Notes under the pieces: model-generated
Told to the model about the DNA's origin: nothing
The model's input: only the letters and a program-made list of their open reading frames with translations
Database searches by the model: none
Position numbers and translations under genes: made by a program
In this document: positions 30,075 to 38,354 of the stretch, one piece after another
How positions within the stretch are numbered: the stretch's first letter is position 1
How the letters are laid out: each line of letters opens with the position of its first letter
Assembly: GCA_035279665.1 (NCBI GenBank)
Contig: DATEHI010000151.1
Span: 1-39,279 of the forward strand
Reading direction: 5' to 3'
DNA: 39,279 bases
DNA from: CF-13 sp035279665
GTDB taxonomy: Bacteria > Chloroflexota > Dormibacteria > CF-121

Positions 30075-32381
30075 TCACGAGTTGGCATCGTCGAGGTCCC
30101 TGACCAGCTCATCCACTTCGAGCAGGTTCATCAGCACCTCGCGTGACTTGCTTCCCTCGTAGGGACCGATCACCCGCTGGTCGGCCAGCTGATCGACGAT
30201 GCGGGCTGCGCGCGTGTATCCGACATTCAGCTTCCGCTGGAGGAGGGACACCGAGGCGCGGCCTTCTGTGGCGACCACGTGCGCGCCCTTGGCGAAGAGC
30301 GGATCGCGCTTCATGCCTTCCTTCACCCAGGAGACCGTCGCCTCCACGTTGAAGATCTCCTCCTGGTACTGCGGCTTTCCCTGTGCCTTCCAGAAGTCGA
30401 TGATCGCCTTCATCTCCCGGTCCGAGACGAAGACCCCCTGCAGCCGGGTGGCCCGGCCGGCCTCGACCGGCAGGTAGAGCATGTCGCCGCGGCCGAGCAG
30501 CTTCTCGGCGCCGGTCTCATCAAGGATGACACGCGAGTCGATACTTGAGCTCACCGCGAAGGCGATCCGCGAGGGGATGTTGGCCTTGATCAAGCCGGTG
30601 ATGATATCGGCGGATGGCCGCTGGGTCGCGACCAGCAGGTGGATGCCGACGGCGCGCGCCAGCTGGGCGATCCGGCAGATCAGCTCTTCGATCTCGCCCG
30701 CGGCCACCATCATCAAGTCCGCGAGCTCGTCGATGACGATCACGATGTAGGGCAGCGGATTCAGTCCCATTTCTGGGGCTCGGCCATTGAAGTCCGCGAT
30801 GTTGCGCACGGTGTGGCTGGCAAACAGCTTGTAGCGCGTCTCCATCTCGGCGACTGCCCACCGTAAGGCGGAGGTCGCGTGATCCGATTCCGTCACGACC
30901 GGCACGAGCAGGTGGGGCATGTCCTGGAACATGGAGAACTCGACGCGTTTGGGGTCGATCAGGATGTACTTCAGTTCCTCGGGTGTCGCCTGGAACAACA
31001 TGCCGGCGATCAGCGCGTTGATGCAGACACTCTTGCCCGAGCCGGTCGCACCAGCGATCAGGAGGTGCGGCATGCGGGTGAGGTCGCCGACCACGGTATT
31101 CCCCGAGACATCGGTGCCAATTGCCAGCGACAACAGGGTCTGGTCGTTCTGGAAGGTCGGCGTCTGGATGATCTCGCGGAGCGTCACCAGGCTGGTTGCC
31201 TTGTTGGGGACCTCGATGCCGAGCGCCGGCTTACCCGGGATCGGCGCCTGGATGCGGATGGCGGCGGAGAGCGCGAGCGCCAGGTCATTCTGCAGCGCGG
31301 TGATCTTCCGGACAGGGACGCCGTGGCCGGGTTGCAGCTCGTACTGCGTAACCGAGGGGCCGGAGTTGACCCCGATGACGGTCGCCTCGACGTCGAAGCT
31401 CGCGAGGGTCGACTCGATCAGCTTGATGTTCGCCTTGATCTCGTCGTGCAGCCGTTCCTTGCGGACCGTTACGGTATCCAGCAAAGTCAGATCGGGCTTG
31501 ATCCAGACCCGCTGGATCTCATCTTCCGTAAGGGTCGACGCCGCCTCATCGCCGCCGGGGACGACCGTCAACACCGGCTCAGCAACAGCGGCGGTCTTCC
31601 GGCGAGGTGTGGGCGCTGGCTCTTCTTCGATCGGCTCTTGCAGGGCCGCCACCGCGGATTCGAGGTCGGGAGATGGAGATGGCGCCGGCGCGACAGGGGG
31701 CCGGGTGGGCGAGGCCACGCCGTTGATCGGAACGAGCACGGGTTCGGACGTCTCGGTGCGAACCACCTGGTTGCGTGCATTCCAGACCTCGGCCGCCTTC
31801 TTCCCTTTCAGCACCGGCCTGGGCTCGGGCCGGTTCGCAACGTAGTGCTCCCGCAGGGCCCCGATCGTTTCGCGAAACGAGATGTCGAAGGCGAGGACCA
31901 GCCCACCGAGAAAGACCGCGGCCAGGATGAGGATGCTACCCGCGGTTCCGGCGAGACCGCGAAGCGCCTCTCCCTCGGCACGGCCAACCGACCCCCCGGA
32001 GCCGCCGGCTGATAAGTGAAGGAGTCCGAGGGACGCGGCTAGGAGCAGGGCGATGCCGAGGCCACGGCCCCAGGTCATGGTCTCGATCCAGGGCATGAGC
32101 AGCTCGGCGGCCGCGACCAGGGCCGCGAGGATCACGAACACCACGCCCCATCCGAACAGGCCCACCAGCCCGCCCCGCAGCAGGTGCATGGCCGAGCCGC
32201 CGGCCTGCAGCGCGACCGCCAGCACCAGCAGGCAGGCGAGCAGGAGGAAGCCGATCCCGGCAAGCTCGCGCTGCTGGGACTCGGGAACCTTGAGCTTCGG
32301 CAGGCGAGGTGCCTTAATTCGAAAGCGCTGCCGCGAGGTGGAGCGCTTCGGGCGCGCGATGCGCTTTCGCCGGGTTCTCAC
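30075..32381 (-). CDS. ftsK: DNA translocase FtsK/SpoIIIE
   Basis: FtsK pumps chromosomal DNA through the closing septum and brings dif sites to XerCD. The 768-residue protein has a basic N-terminus, four membrane helices (about 41-60, 71-95, 105-123 and 143-166), a Pro/Ala/Glu-rich linker of roughly 100 residues, and the motor domain with Walker A GATGSGKS (444-451), Walker B VIVIDELADL (Asp551) and ATQRPSADIITG. The C-terminal gamma winged helix starts after VEATVSWVKEG and contains ASVSLLQRKLNVGYTRAARIVDQL. The linker is short for FtsK and close to SpoIIIE. GTG 32381 is the start. The recombinase at 8.2-9.1 kb may be a partner. Confidence 0.96.
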   Translation of the reverse strand: MRTRRKRIARPKRSTSRQRFRIKAPRLPKLKVPESQQRELAGIGFLLLACLLVLAVALQAGGSAMHLLRGGLVGLFGWGVVFVILAALVAAAELLMPWIETMTWGRGLGIALLLAASLGLLHLSAGGSGGSVGRAEGEALRGLAGTAGSILILAAVFLGGLVLAFDISFRETIGALREHYVANRPEPRPVLKGKKAAEVWNARNQVVRTETSEPVLVPINGVASPTRPPVAPAPSPSPDLESAVAALQEPIEEEPAPTPRRKTAAVAEPVLTVVPGGDEAASTLTEDEIQRVWIKPDLTLLDTVTVRKERLHDEIKANIKLIESTLASFDVEATVIGVNSGPSVTQYELQPGHGVPVRKITALQNDLALALSAAIRIQAPIPGKPALGIEVPNKATSLVTLREIIQTPTFQNDQTLLSLAIGTDVSGNTVVGDLTRMPHLLIAGATGSGKSVCINALIAGMLFQATPEELKYILIDPKRVEFSMFQDMPHLLVPVVTESDHATSALRWAVAEMETRYKLFASHTVRNIADFNGRAPEMGLNPLPYIVIVIDELADLMMVAAGEIEELICRIAQLARAVGIHLLVATQRPSADIITGLIKANIPSRIAFAVSSSIDSRVILDETGAEKLLGRGDMLYLPVEAGRATRLQGVFVSDREMKAIIDFWKAQGKPQYQEEIFNVEATVSWVKEGMKRDPLFAKGAHVVATEGRASVSLLQRKLNVGYTRAARIVDQLADQRVIGPYEGSKSREVLMNLLEVDELVRDLDDANS

Positions 32382-32479
32382 ACTGGCTGGGTGGCTGCGA
32401 CGTCTGCTATGACGAATGGCGCAATTCTAGCGGCTATTGAATGCGCCGACCAGTGGGTCAGAAGGCGTATAAGGAAACT

Positions 32480-32992
32480 ATGGCTGAGCAAGATCAAGAT
32501 CCCAACGACGACCTCGATACGCAGGGTATCCCCGATCTCGACGCGGCGCCGGGCCCACGGGGCCGTGCACGAAGCTCGCCGCTTGAGGAAGACGAAGACC
32601 TCGATTCCGAGGGTCAACCCGACCTGATGGGCGCCCTCCACTCGAAGGAGATCAGCGGCGATGCCCAGGAAGGCGAGGTCCCGCCGCGCGACTACAAGCA
32701 GGCGCCCGACGACTATTTTCATCAGGACACGCTCGACGAGCGGCTCCGTGAGGAAGTTCCTGACCGGGTCACCGCGGACGTTGAAGAAGTGCGGCTCCTG
32801 GACGATGAGTCAGACGATGGTGGCGAGCCGGACGCTGGTGGCGGTGAATTGCGCTCCGAGTTCGGTGACGAAGGCGGGTATCCCAGCGCCGAAGAGGCTG
32901 CCATGCACGTCGTCAAAGAGGCCCCCGGCGCCGTCAATCGCAAGATCGACAGCTACACCGGCGACCCGATCGAGGAGCTGGACACCTACTAG
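32480..32992 (+). CDS. Acidic DUF5709-like protein
   Basis: From ATG 32480, preceded by AAGGAAA, the product has 170 residues and is strongly acidic, rich in Asp and Glu (EEDEDLDSEGQPDL). DDYFHQDTLDERLREEVPD and GYPSAEEAAMHVV resemble the two conserved parts of DUF5709, a family I know from Actinobacteria with the pattern TLDERLxxExPD and AEEAAMH. It has no membrane helix or signal peptide and is probably partly disordered. The first 13 codons of the longer open frame (from 32441) are not used here because of the better ribosome site. The stop overlaps the convergent membrane gene at CTAG. Confidence 0.65.
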   Translation: MAEQDQDPNDDLDTQGIPDLDAAPGPRGRARSSPLEEDEDLDSEGQPDLMGALHSKEISGDAQEGEVPPRDYKQAPDDYFHQDTLDERLREEVPDRVTADVEEVRLLDDESDDGGEPDAGGGELRSEFGDEGGYPSAEEAAMHVVKEAPGAVNRKIDSYTGDPIEELDTY

Positions 32993-34044
32993 CCCGCGAT
33001 GCGTGGCGTCGGCGGATGGACCGCGAGGTAACTGAGCAGGACGCCAATCGCTCCTGACACGACGATCGATCCGAGCCAGAGCGTGATCGGCCAGCTCACT
33101 CCGCGGGTGAGCTCAAGGAAAAGAAGGTAGAGGGAGCTCACACTGACCGGGCCGAGGAATGAAGCGACCCGCAGGGCCGTCACCCGCTGAGGACCCGGCC
33201 TGAGCCATAACATCACCAGGTCAGCAAGCAGGCCGCCGATGATCGCGACCGGGATGAGGTCGAAGTGCTGCTCCAGCGATCCCAACATGGCGCCATTCAG
33301 GCCGACAAGGAGAGTGATGCTGCCGAACGGCAGCGTGAAACGACTGAGCAGGTAGAGCACCACGCCGGTCAGCAGGGCGGTCTGCACCATGATCCCCAGG
33401 ATGCCAAGTTCCTGTACGTAACGAGTCGTGGAGGGGATTGCAGGCTGGGCGACCGCCCAGGCGTTGACCAGCGGTTGATCGAACTGGTCGAAAAAGGTGA
33501 ACATCGAGAGCAGGAGGCTGGCCGAGATGACTGCCGTCGCGGGAGCTTGGGTTCCCGGCCGCCGCCAGGCTGCCCGCAGTGGCCCGGTGACGATCAGTCC
33601 AAGGGCCAGCATCAAGAGAAGGTGAGGCGGGCTGATAAGGGCTGCGAGGCTGACCTCGATACCGAAACGAAGATGCCAGAACATGTCGATCACGCCGCCG
33701 ATGCCAAACAGGCAGCAGCCCAGCAACGAGAGGCCGTAGCCTGCCGGCAGCACCTGACCAGGGCGATGTCCGTGCGCCTGGTTTCGGAGCGCGGTCACGG
33801 CGAGGAAGCTCAGGATGGCGAACATCCCTGAATACAACAGAGCGTGCCAGGGCGTAAAGAAGGTCTCGAGCCTCGCCAGGTGCCGATGAGCCCAGGAGTC
33901 AAGGTAGGCACCCCCCATCAACCAGGTACACAGGCCGACCACGACCCATTCGAAACGCCGGGTTGCGGGAATTGATCCCCGGTCTCGCATCAACTCTCTT
34001 GCCGCCGCCATCTCCGTCCTTGCCAGCTCCCTAGCCCTTACCAC
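32989..34044 (-). CDS. Polytopic membrane protein, unknown
   Basis: The 351-residue product has eight to nine hydrophobic segments, among them WVVVGLCTWLMGGAYLDSW, LLYSGMFAILSFLAV, LLLMLALGLIVTGPL and IVVSGAIGVLLSYLAV. Polar histidines and acids occur inside or near helices (SWAHRH, DMFWHLRFG, SPPHLLL, EQHFDLIP), as in metal- or haem-binding or transport proteins, but no family was recognised. GTG 34044 lies nine bases from AAGGAGG (34060-34054) and is favoured over GTG 34053, which touches that site. It converges on the DUF5709-like gene and is divergent from an ECF sigma factor, which may control it. Confidence 0.7.
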   Translation of the reverse strand: MVRARELARTEMAAARELMRDRGSIPATRRFEWVVVGLCTWLMGGAYLDSWAHRHLARLETFFTPWHALLYSGMFAILSFLAVTALRNQAHGHRPGQVLPAGYGLSLLGCCLFGIGGVIDMFWHLRFGIEVSLAALISPPHLLLMLALGLIVTGPLRAAWRRPGTQAPATAVISASLLLSMFTFFDQFDQPLVNAWAVAQPAIPSTTRYVQELGILGIMVQTALLTGVVLYLLSRFTLPFGSITLLVGLNGAMLGSLEQHFDLIPVAIIGGLLADLVMLWLRPGPQRVTALRVASFLGPVSVSSLYLLFLELTRGVSWPITLWLGSIVVSGAIGVLLSYLAVHPPTPRIAG

Positions 34045-34115
34045 GACGACCACCCTCCTTCACAATCAGTAAATTCCATGATGATGCTGGCCGAGTTCCG
34101 CCATAGGCTGCGGAC

Positions 34116-34682
34116 GTGGACCAGAATGAGCGGTTTCTTGTCGAGCGGGCGAAGTCTGACGCCGACGCCTTCGGCCTCCTCTATGACCGTCATGTCGATG
34201 GGATCTACCGTTTCGTCCGTGCACGTCTCAGTAACGCCGCGGCAGCCGAAGATGTAACGGCCGAGGTCTTCGTCGACGCCCTTCGGGGCATTTCCCGCTA
34301 CCAGGACCGCGGTCGTCCCTTTTCCTGCTGGCTCTACAGGATCGCCGTCAACGCCGTGGCCGATCATTACCGCCACGAGGCGTCGACTGCGGAGCTGTCG
34401 GAGGAGCTTGCCGATACCGCCACCCAGGTTGAGGCGACGGCGATTCGTCACCTCGAGGTCCAGGCCGTCTGGCGCCTGGTCGAGGATCTGCCTCCCCAGC
34501 AGCGTGTCGCCATGACGCTCAGGTTTCGGGACGATCTCAGCGCCCGCGAGGCAGCCGCGGTAATGGGAAAGTCCGAAGCGGCCGTGAAGCTCCTCATCTA
34601 CCGCGCGGTTCGCCGCCTCCGTTCGGAGGTGGCGGTGGTTCCGTATGGCGTGCGAGCGCGATCAGCTCTCGCTGTGAGTTGA
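34116..34682 (+). CDS. ECF-family RNA polymerase sigma factor (second copy)
   Basis: A 188-residue sigma-70 protein with region 2 at about 10-80 (DAFGLLYDRHVDGIYRFVRAR, AAEDVTAEVFVDAL, FSCWLYRIAVNAVADHYR) and region 4 at about 115-170 (LPPQQRVAMTLRFRDDLSAREAA, helix-turn-helix GKSEAAVKLLIYRAVRRLR). The last about 18 residues (VVPYGVRARSALAVS) are not part of the family and lie in the overlap with the opposite regulator gene. GTG 34116 has no good ribosome site. No anti-sigma gene is adjacent; the neighbouring membrane protein on the other side may serve as a partner. It differs clearly from the first ECF protein at 27-608. Confidence 0.88.
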   Translation: MDQNERFLVERAKSDADAFGLLYDRHVDGIYRFVRARLSNAAAAEDVTAEVFVDALRGISRYQDRGRPFSCWLYRIAVNAVADHYRHEASTAELSEELADTATQVEATAIRHLEVQAVWRLVEDLPPQQRVAMTLRFRDDLSAREAAAVMGKSEAAVKLLIYRAVRRLRSEVAVVPYGVRARSALAVS

Positions 34683-37392
34683 TCCCCAGCTTGCGATAAA
34701 TACGTTGAAGGTGCGTCTCGATGGTTTTTGGGCTCACGAAGAGCTGGTCCGCGATCTGCCTGGGTTTGACCCCTCGCTCCGCAAGGTTGCGGACCCGGAG
34801 TTCGGCGGCCGTCAACGCGTCTGGATCAACATGTTGGCGATGCTGCCGTCCATGCGCCAGCTTCAGCTCCTCGCGCGCTTTCGTCGCCAGGCCCTCGGCG
34901 CCGCACGCCTCGGCCAATTCGACCGCCCGCCGCAGGAGCGGTCGAGCCGCGCGATCATGGCCGGATCGACGCAGGAGCGCGCCGAGCCGGTGTCGGAACC
35001 GGGCCTCGAGGACCGGCATTCCGCTTTCGGTGGCGAGCACAATCGCCTCGTCGAGCAGCCGCTTCTGCTCATCCTCGGCTTGCGTCAAAGCGGCCCGGGC
35101 CCCAAGCGCCACGATGCGCGGGAAACGGCACGGGAGCCGTTCGGCCATCGAGTCGAGGGACGCGATGATCGCCCGCGCGTCGTCGATCCGCCCTCCATAG
35201 AGGTAGGCGGTGATGGCATCGCCCGACCATGGAACGACACACGGCTCCAGGATTTGTAATTGACTGGCCAGGTCCCGCAGGCGATCGAAAAGGGCACAGG
35301 CGTCCGCTGTCCGCCTAGCATGCATGGCTAGAACGGCCTCCATGTGGAGAAGCCACACGCGGCCTGCCCAGTTTTCGTTCGGGTCGGCAAGCGAAGACGC
35401 CCTTCGGCACCATTCCGCGCACTCCTCCAGCTGGCCTGTGTCGTTCAGTGTGTAGGCGTGGATGATGGCGGCCCAGAAGGCCCGCTCTGGCGCGAGATCT
35501 GCCAGCAGTGTGGCCCGGTCGGCGAGTAGAAGCGCCTCCTGCAGCTTGCCCGTTCGAAGGCATGTGTCTCCGTGCATGACGGCCACTGTCGCGATTGCCA
35601 CCGGGAGCCCGATGCGCTCCGCCGCGTGCATGCCGATCTCGTACGCGCGGGTGGCTTCTCCGAACCGCTCTGTCCACTTCGCCATGTTTCCGTAAGTTCC
35701 CAGCGTTCCCCAACTCCAGGCGAAGTCGGTCGTATCGGCCTCGGGATTAGCCAACGCTTCCGCCACCGAACCGTCAATCACCGTGATTCCGGCGGCGTCC
35801 CCGCCGACAAATGTGCTGAAGGCCCAGGCGGTATTGGTACGGACCCCGAGCCTCGGCGAGCTACCCACCGCAAGCTTACGTGCCTGTTCCAGCAAGGGCG
35901 TGGCCATGGCGGGACCTCCACTGGGCCATGAGATGAACGCCTGGTCGAGCAGCGCCCTGACCGCTTCAGATCTGTCCGATGGCAGCGCGCAGGCGACCGC
36001 AGTTCGGAAGGCCTCGCCAGCTTCCGGAACGGCGCCGCGGATGAAGAGTGCTCGTCCGAGCATGCGCTGGGCGCCGCTGCGCAGCTGGTCAGTCAATTCC
36101 GGGATGGCAAGGACACGCCGGAACGTGGCGATGGCGGCACGCCCGTCGCCGCTATCGAGAAGGACCTCACCGAGATCGATCAACAGGTCAGCGGCCGCAC
36201 GCGAACCAGCCACCTCAACGGCCGCAGCCAGACGTTGCTTGGCACGGGCGATCGCACCCTCCCCCATCGCTGTCCGACCGACCTGCGTCAGGACCGCCAC
36301 GGCATCAGGGTCCCCGATTAGACCCGCGCGAGCCGCGTGTTCGGCCGCCTCTGCAGGGTCAGCGGCCGCCGCGACGAGCAGGCGGAAAGCCGTGGCGTGC
36401 CACCGACCCCGCGCCGGCGCAGGAATCTCGTCGTAGACAACTTGCCGGAGCAAGGCATGCACGAACTGCGCCCAGCCCGGCGCGTCCGAGCCGAACACGC
36501 CTCCGCGTGAGAGCCCCTCGAGCGCCCGATCGCCCTCCACCGCTGAGAGGTCAGCCATCCTCGAGGCGATCACGGGCCGGAAGCGGTTTCCGAGCACGCT
36601 CGCCGCCTGCGCATACCGCATCTCTTCAACCGATACGCCGATGAAGCGGTCACGCAGCAGCCGGGCCTTCGTGCTCGCGACATCGCCATCGGATTCCGGG
36701 ATGGCCCGGCCGCGCCGCAAACTCGTGGCCTCCAACTCAAGCAGAAGTGGATTCCCGGCGACGAGTCTGGCCGCCCGGTGGGCGGACGACTTCGAGATTC
36801 CGCCCGCCCGATCGTTCAGCATTTCCGCCGCGCTCGTTTCGCTGAGGGGCTGGAGGTGTTCTACCAGCGCATCGCCGTCATGGGTCAGCGGCCCGACCGC
36901 GTCGAGTGCGTGGTCCGGCCATGGCCGGAGCGTCCCGATCAGGGCAACTGGCAGATTGCCGAGCCTCCGGCAGAGGAAGGAGAGCAGCGCCAGGGAGTCA
37001 TCGTCGGCCCAGTGGAGGTCGTCGAGCAACAACAGTGCCGGCAAAGGCAGCTCATCGAGAAACTGCAGCGCAGCGTACAACCGCGCCGAGCGGGCTTGCG
37101 GGGGAGATTGTCTGGTGGTTTTGCTGTGGGTGGGACTGCGGAAGCCAAGTCCCCGCAGCGCCTGGTCGATGACGCCAAAGGGCAGGCTGGATTCGGCGGC
37201 GTCGCCGCGTCCGATGCTGATTCGGAACTGATCGCGACCCGCAGCAGACGCGCGCTCCACCATCGTCGTCTTCCCGAGGCCCGCTTCCCCGACGATGAAC
37301 AGGCTTCGTCCTCGACCCTCGCGGGCCTCGGACAGCAGGCTCTCGATCGCCCGGAGTGTCCCGTCGCGCTCCCAGATTTGTGCCTGGGGCAT
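34594..37392 (-). CDS. LuxR-type transcriptional regulator with STAND ATPase (LAL family)
   Basis: The 932-residue protein is a large ATP-binding LuxR regulator of the MalT-like class. The NTPase has Walker A GEAGLGKT (35-42) and Walker B LLLLDDLHWAD (120-130), followed by a long helical-repeat region of TPR type (about 330-850: AIATFRRVLAIPELT, AYEIGMHAAERIG, EECAEWCRRAS, and others). The C-terminal GerE helix-turn-helix is complete: LTAAELRVRNLAERG, KPRQIADQLFVSPKTIETHLQRIYRKLG. Such proteins activate genes after ligand binding to the sensor region. ATG 37392 has GGAGGG upstream. The 3' end overlaps the ECF sigma gene by 89 bases in antiparallel. An inverted repeat and a divergent membrane protein gene lie upstream. 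Confidence 0.93.
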   Translation of the reverse strand: MPQAQIWERDGTLRAIESLLSEAREGRGRSLFIVGEAGLGKTTMVERASAAGRDQFRISIGRGDAAESSLPFGVIDQALRGLGFRSPTHSKTTRQSPPQARSARLYAALQFLDELPLPALLLLDDLHWADDDSLALLSFLCRRLGNLPVALIGTLRPWPDHALDAVGPLTHDGDALVEHLQPLSETSAAEMLNDRAGGISKSSAHRAARLVAGNPLLLELEATSLRRGRAIPESDGDVASTKARLLRDRFIGVSVEEMRYAQAASVLGNRFRPVIASRMADLSAVEGDRALEGLSRGGVFGSDAPGWAQFVHALLRQVVYDEIPAPARGRWHATAFRLLVAAAADPAEAAEHAARAGLIGDPDAVAVLTQVGRTAMGEGAIARAKQRLAAAVEVAGSRAAADLLIDLGEVLLDSGDGRAAIATFRRVLAIPELTDQLRSGAQRMLGRALFIRGAVPEAGEAFRTAVACALPSDRSEAVRALLDQAFISWPSGGPAMATPLLEQARKLAVGSSPRLGVRTNTAWAFSTFVGGDAAGITVIDGSVAEALANPEADTTDFAWSWGTLGTYGNMAKWTERFGEATRAYEIGMHAAERIGLPVAIATVAVMHGDTCLRTGKLQEALLLADRATLLADLAPERAFWAAIIHAYTLNDTGQLEECAEWCRRASSLADPNENWAGRVWLLHMEAVLAMHARRTADACALFDRLRDLASQLQILEPCVVPWSGDAITAYLYGGRIDDARAIIASLDSMAERLPCRFPRIVALGARAALTQAEDEQKRLLDEAIVLATESGMPVLEARFRHRLGALLRRSGHDRAARPLLRRAVELAEACGAEGLATKAREELKLAHGRQHRQHVDPDALTAAELRVRNLAERGVKPRQIADQLFVSPKTIETHLQRIYRKLGINSQRELIALARHTEPPPPPNGGGEPRGR

Positions 37393-37452
37393 GCCCTCCC
37401 TCCCCCGGCAATGCTAAACCCTCAGTGACGTTCGCGCAGGCGGTCCTTAACG

Positions 37453-37470
37453 GTCAGTAGTTCTGCTGAC
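37453..37470. promoter_or_regulatory. Inverted repeat in LuxR/membrane-protein intergenic region
   Basis: GTCAGTAG-TT-CTGCTGAC is an 18-bp inverted repeat with seven of eight paired positions per arm. It lies midway in the 145-base space between the divergent LuxR-type gene and the gene at 37538. Its size and place fit a dimeric regulator site, perhaps of the LuxR-type protein. No convincing -35/-10 pair is visible around it. Confidence 0.5.
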
Positions 37471-37537
37471 GACGCGGCCAGCCAAGGCACCTAGGGTGGA
37501 CTCGCTGCTAACAGTTCTCGTTCAAGGAGGTAAAGCG

Positions 37538-38248
37538 ATGGCGATCAACGCGCAGACCGAAGGAATCGTCGCACTCCGACCCGAGCCGAATGGAGCCGAA
37601 GCCGCACCGCCGGAACCCGTCCAGGTGGTGACGCCGACGGCACCGCCAGAAGGCGCTGCCGGCATCGCTCTTTCCGAGAAGCCGATTCGCGCGCACCGTA
37701 AGCGCGGCTGGGTTCTGCCCGTGGCCATCGGAGCGGCCGCTCTGATCGTCTCCGCCACGCTTGGCGGCTCCCTGTGGTCGACGATTGGTCAGCGTGACAC
37801 AGCCAGGCATCAGCTTGCTTTGACTCGGGCGACCCTCACCGCCACCGGCGACCAGCTCGCCGCCGCACGTGCGGACGCCGCGACGCGGAAGGTGACGTCT
37901 GACTACGTTAGCTTCGTCACCGTTAGTGGCGGCCGGGCTCTGACCGATTACGAAACCATGGCAGCCTGCACCTCGTTCGGCCCATGCCGAACCGCCGCCC
38001 AGCAAACCCTGACCGACCTACAGGCGTTCCAAACTCAGCGAGCCGCAACAACCGTGCCGCCAGCCCTGTCGAATGCCGATGGCGAGTTGCGCGACGGGCT
38101 GAGCGCAGCAATCGCAGCGCTCCAGGAAGTCATCACCGGGGCGGACAACGACGACGTCAACAAAGTTAAAGACGGCGCTCATAAGCTGGACGCGGCCTTC
38201 CTCACGATCGGCAAGGCCGAGGCCGGTCTTGGGACCGCTTCGAGCTAG
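37538..38248 (+). CDS. Single-pass membrane protein with extracytoplasmic domain, unknown
   Basis: ATG 37538 with AAGGAGGT seven bases upstream is the clear start; the 14 codons before it are leader. The 236 residues comprise a Pro/Ala/Glu-rich cytoplasmic part (1-50), a basic border RAHRKRG, one membrane helix (about 58-79) and an extracytoplasmic domain with a helix of coiled-coil type (QRDTARHQLALTRATLTATGDQLAAARAD), then a domain with a Cys pair (CTSFGPC) and two further helices. No family was recognised. The gene is divergent from the LuxR-type regulator and lies in front of a membrane-anchored protease, so these may form one envelope-related unit. Confidence 0.65.
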   Translation: MAINAQTEGIVALRPEPNGAEAAPPEPVQVVTPTAPPEGAAGIALSEKPIRAHRKRGWVLPVAIGAAALIVSATLGGSLWSTIGQRDTARHQLALTRATLTATGDQLAAARADAATRKVTSDYVSFVTVSGGRALTDYETMAACTSFGPCRTAAQQTLTDLQAFQTQRAATTVPPALSNADGELRDGLSAAIAALQEVITGADNDDVNKVKDGAHKLDAAFLTIGKAEAGLGTASS

Positions 38249-38290
38249 TTGCCGCGTGCAGAATGCGATTCGGGATCAGGCGCACAGAGC

Positions 38291-38328
38291 GAGCATCCGG
38301 GTGAGGCGCGTGCTCCACCCGGATGCTC
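38291..38328 (+). terminator. Perfect 13-bp hairpin behind the membrane-protein gene
   Basis: GAGCATCCGGGTG (38291-38303) pairs with CACCCGGATGCTC (38316-38328) around a 12-base loop. It lies 42 bases after the stop of the gene at 37538. No T-run follows. It argues that the following protease starts downstream of it at 38355 and not at GTG 38256 or 38301, although these are in frame. Confidence 0.6.
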
Positions 38329-38354
38329 ACGGCTCGGCGCCGCGCCGTTTGAGG

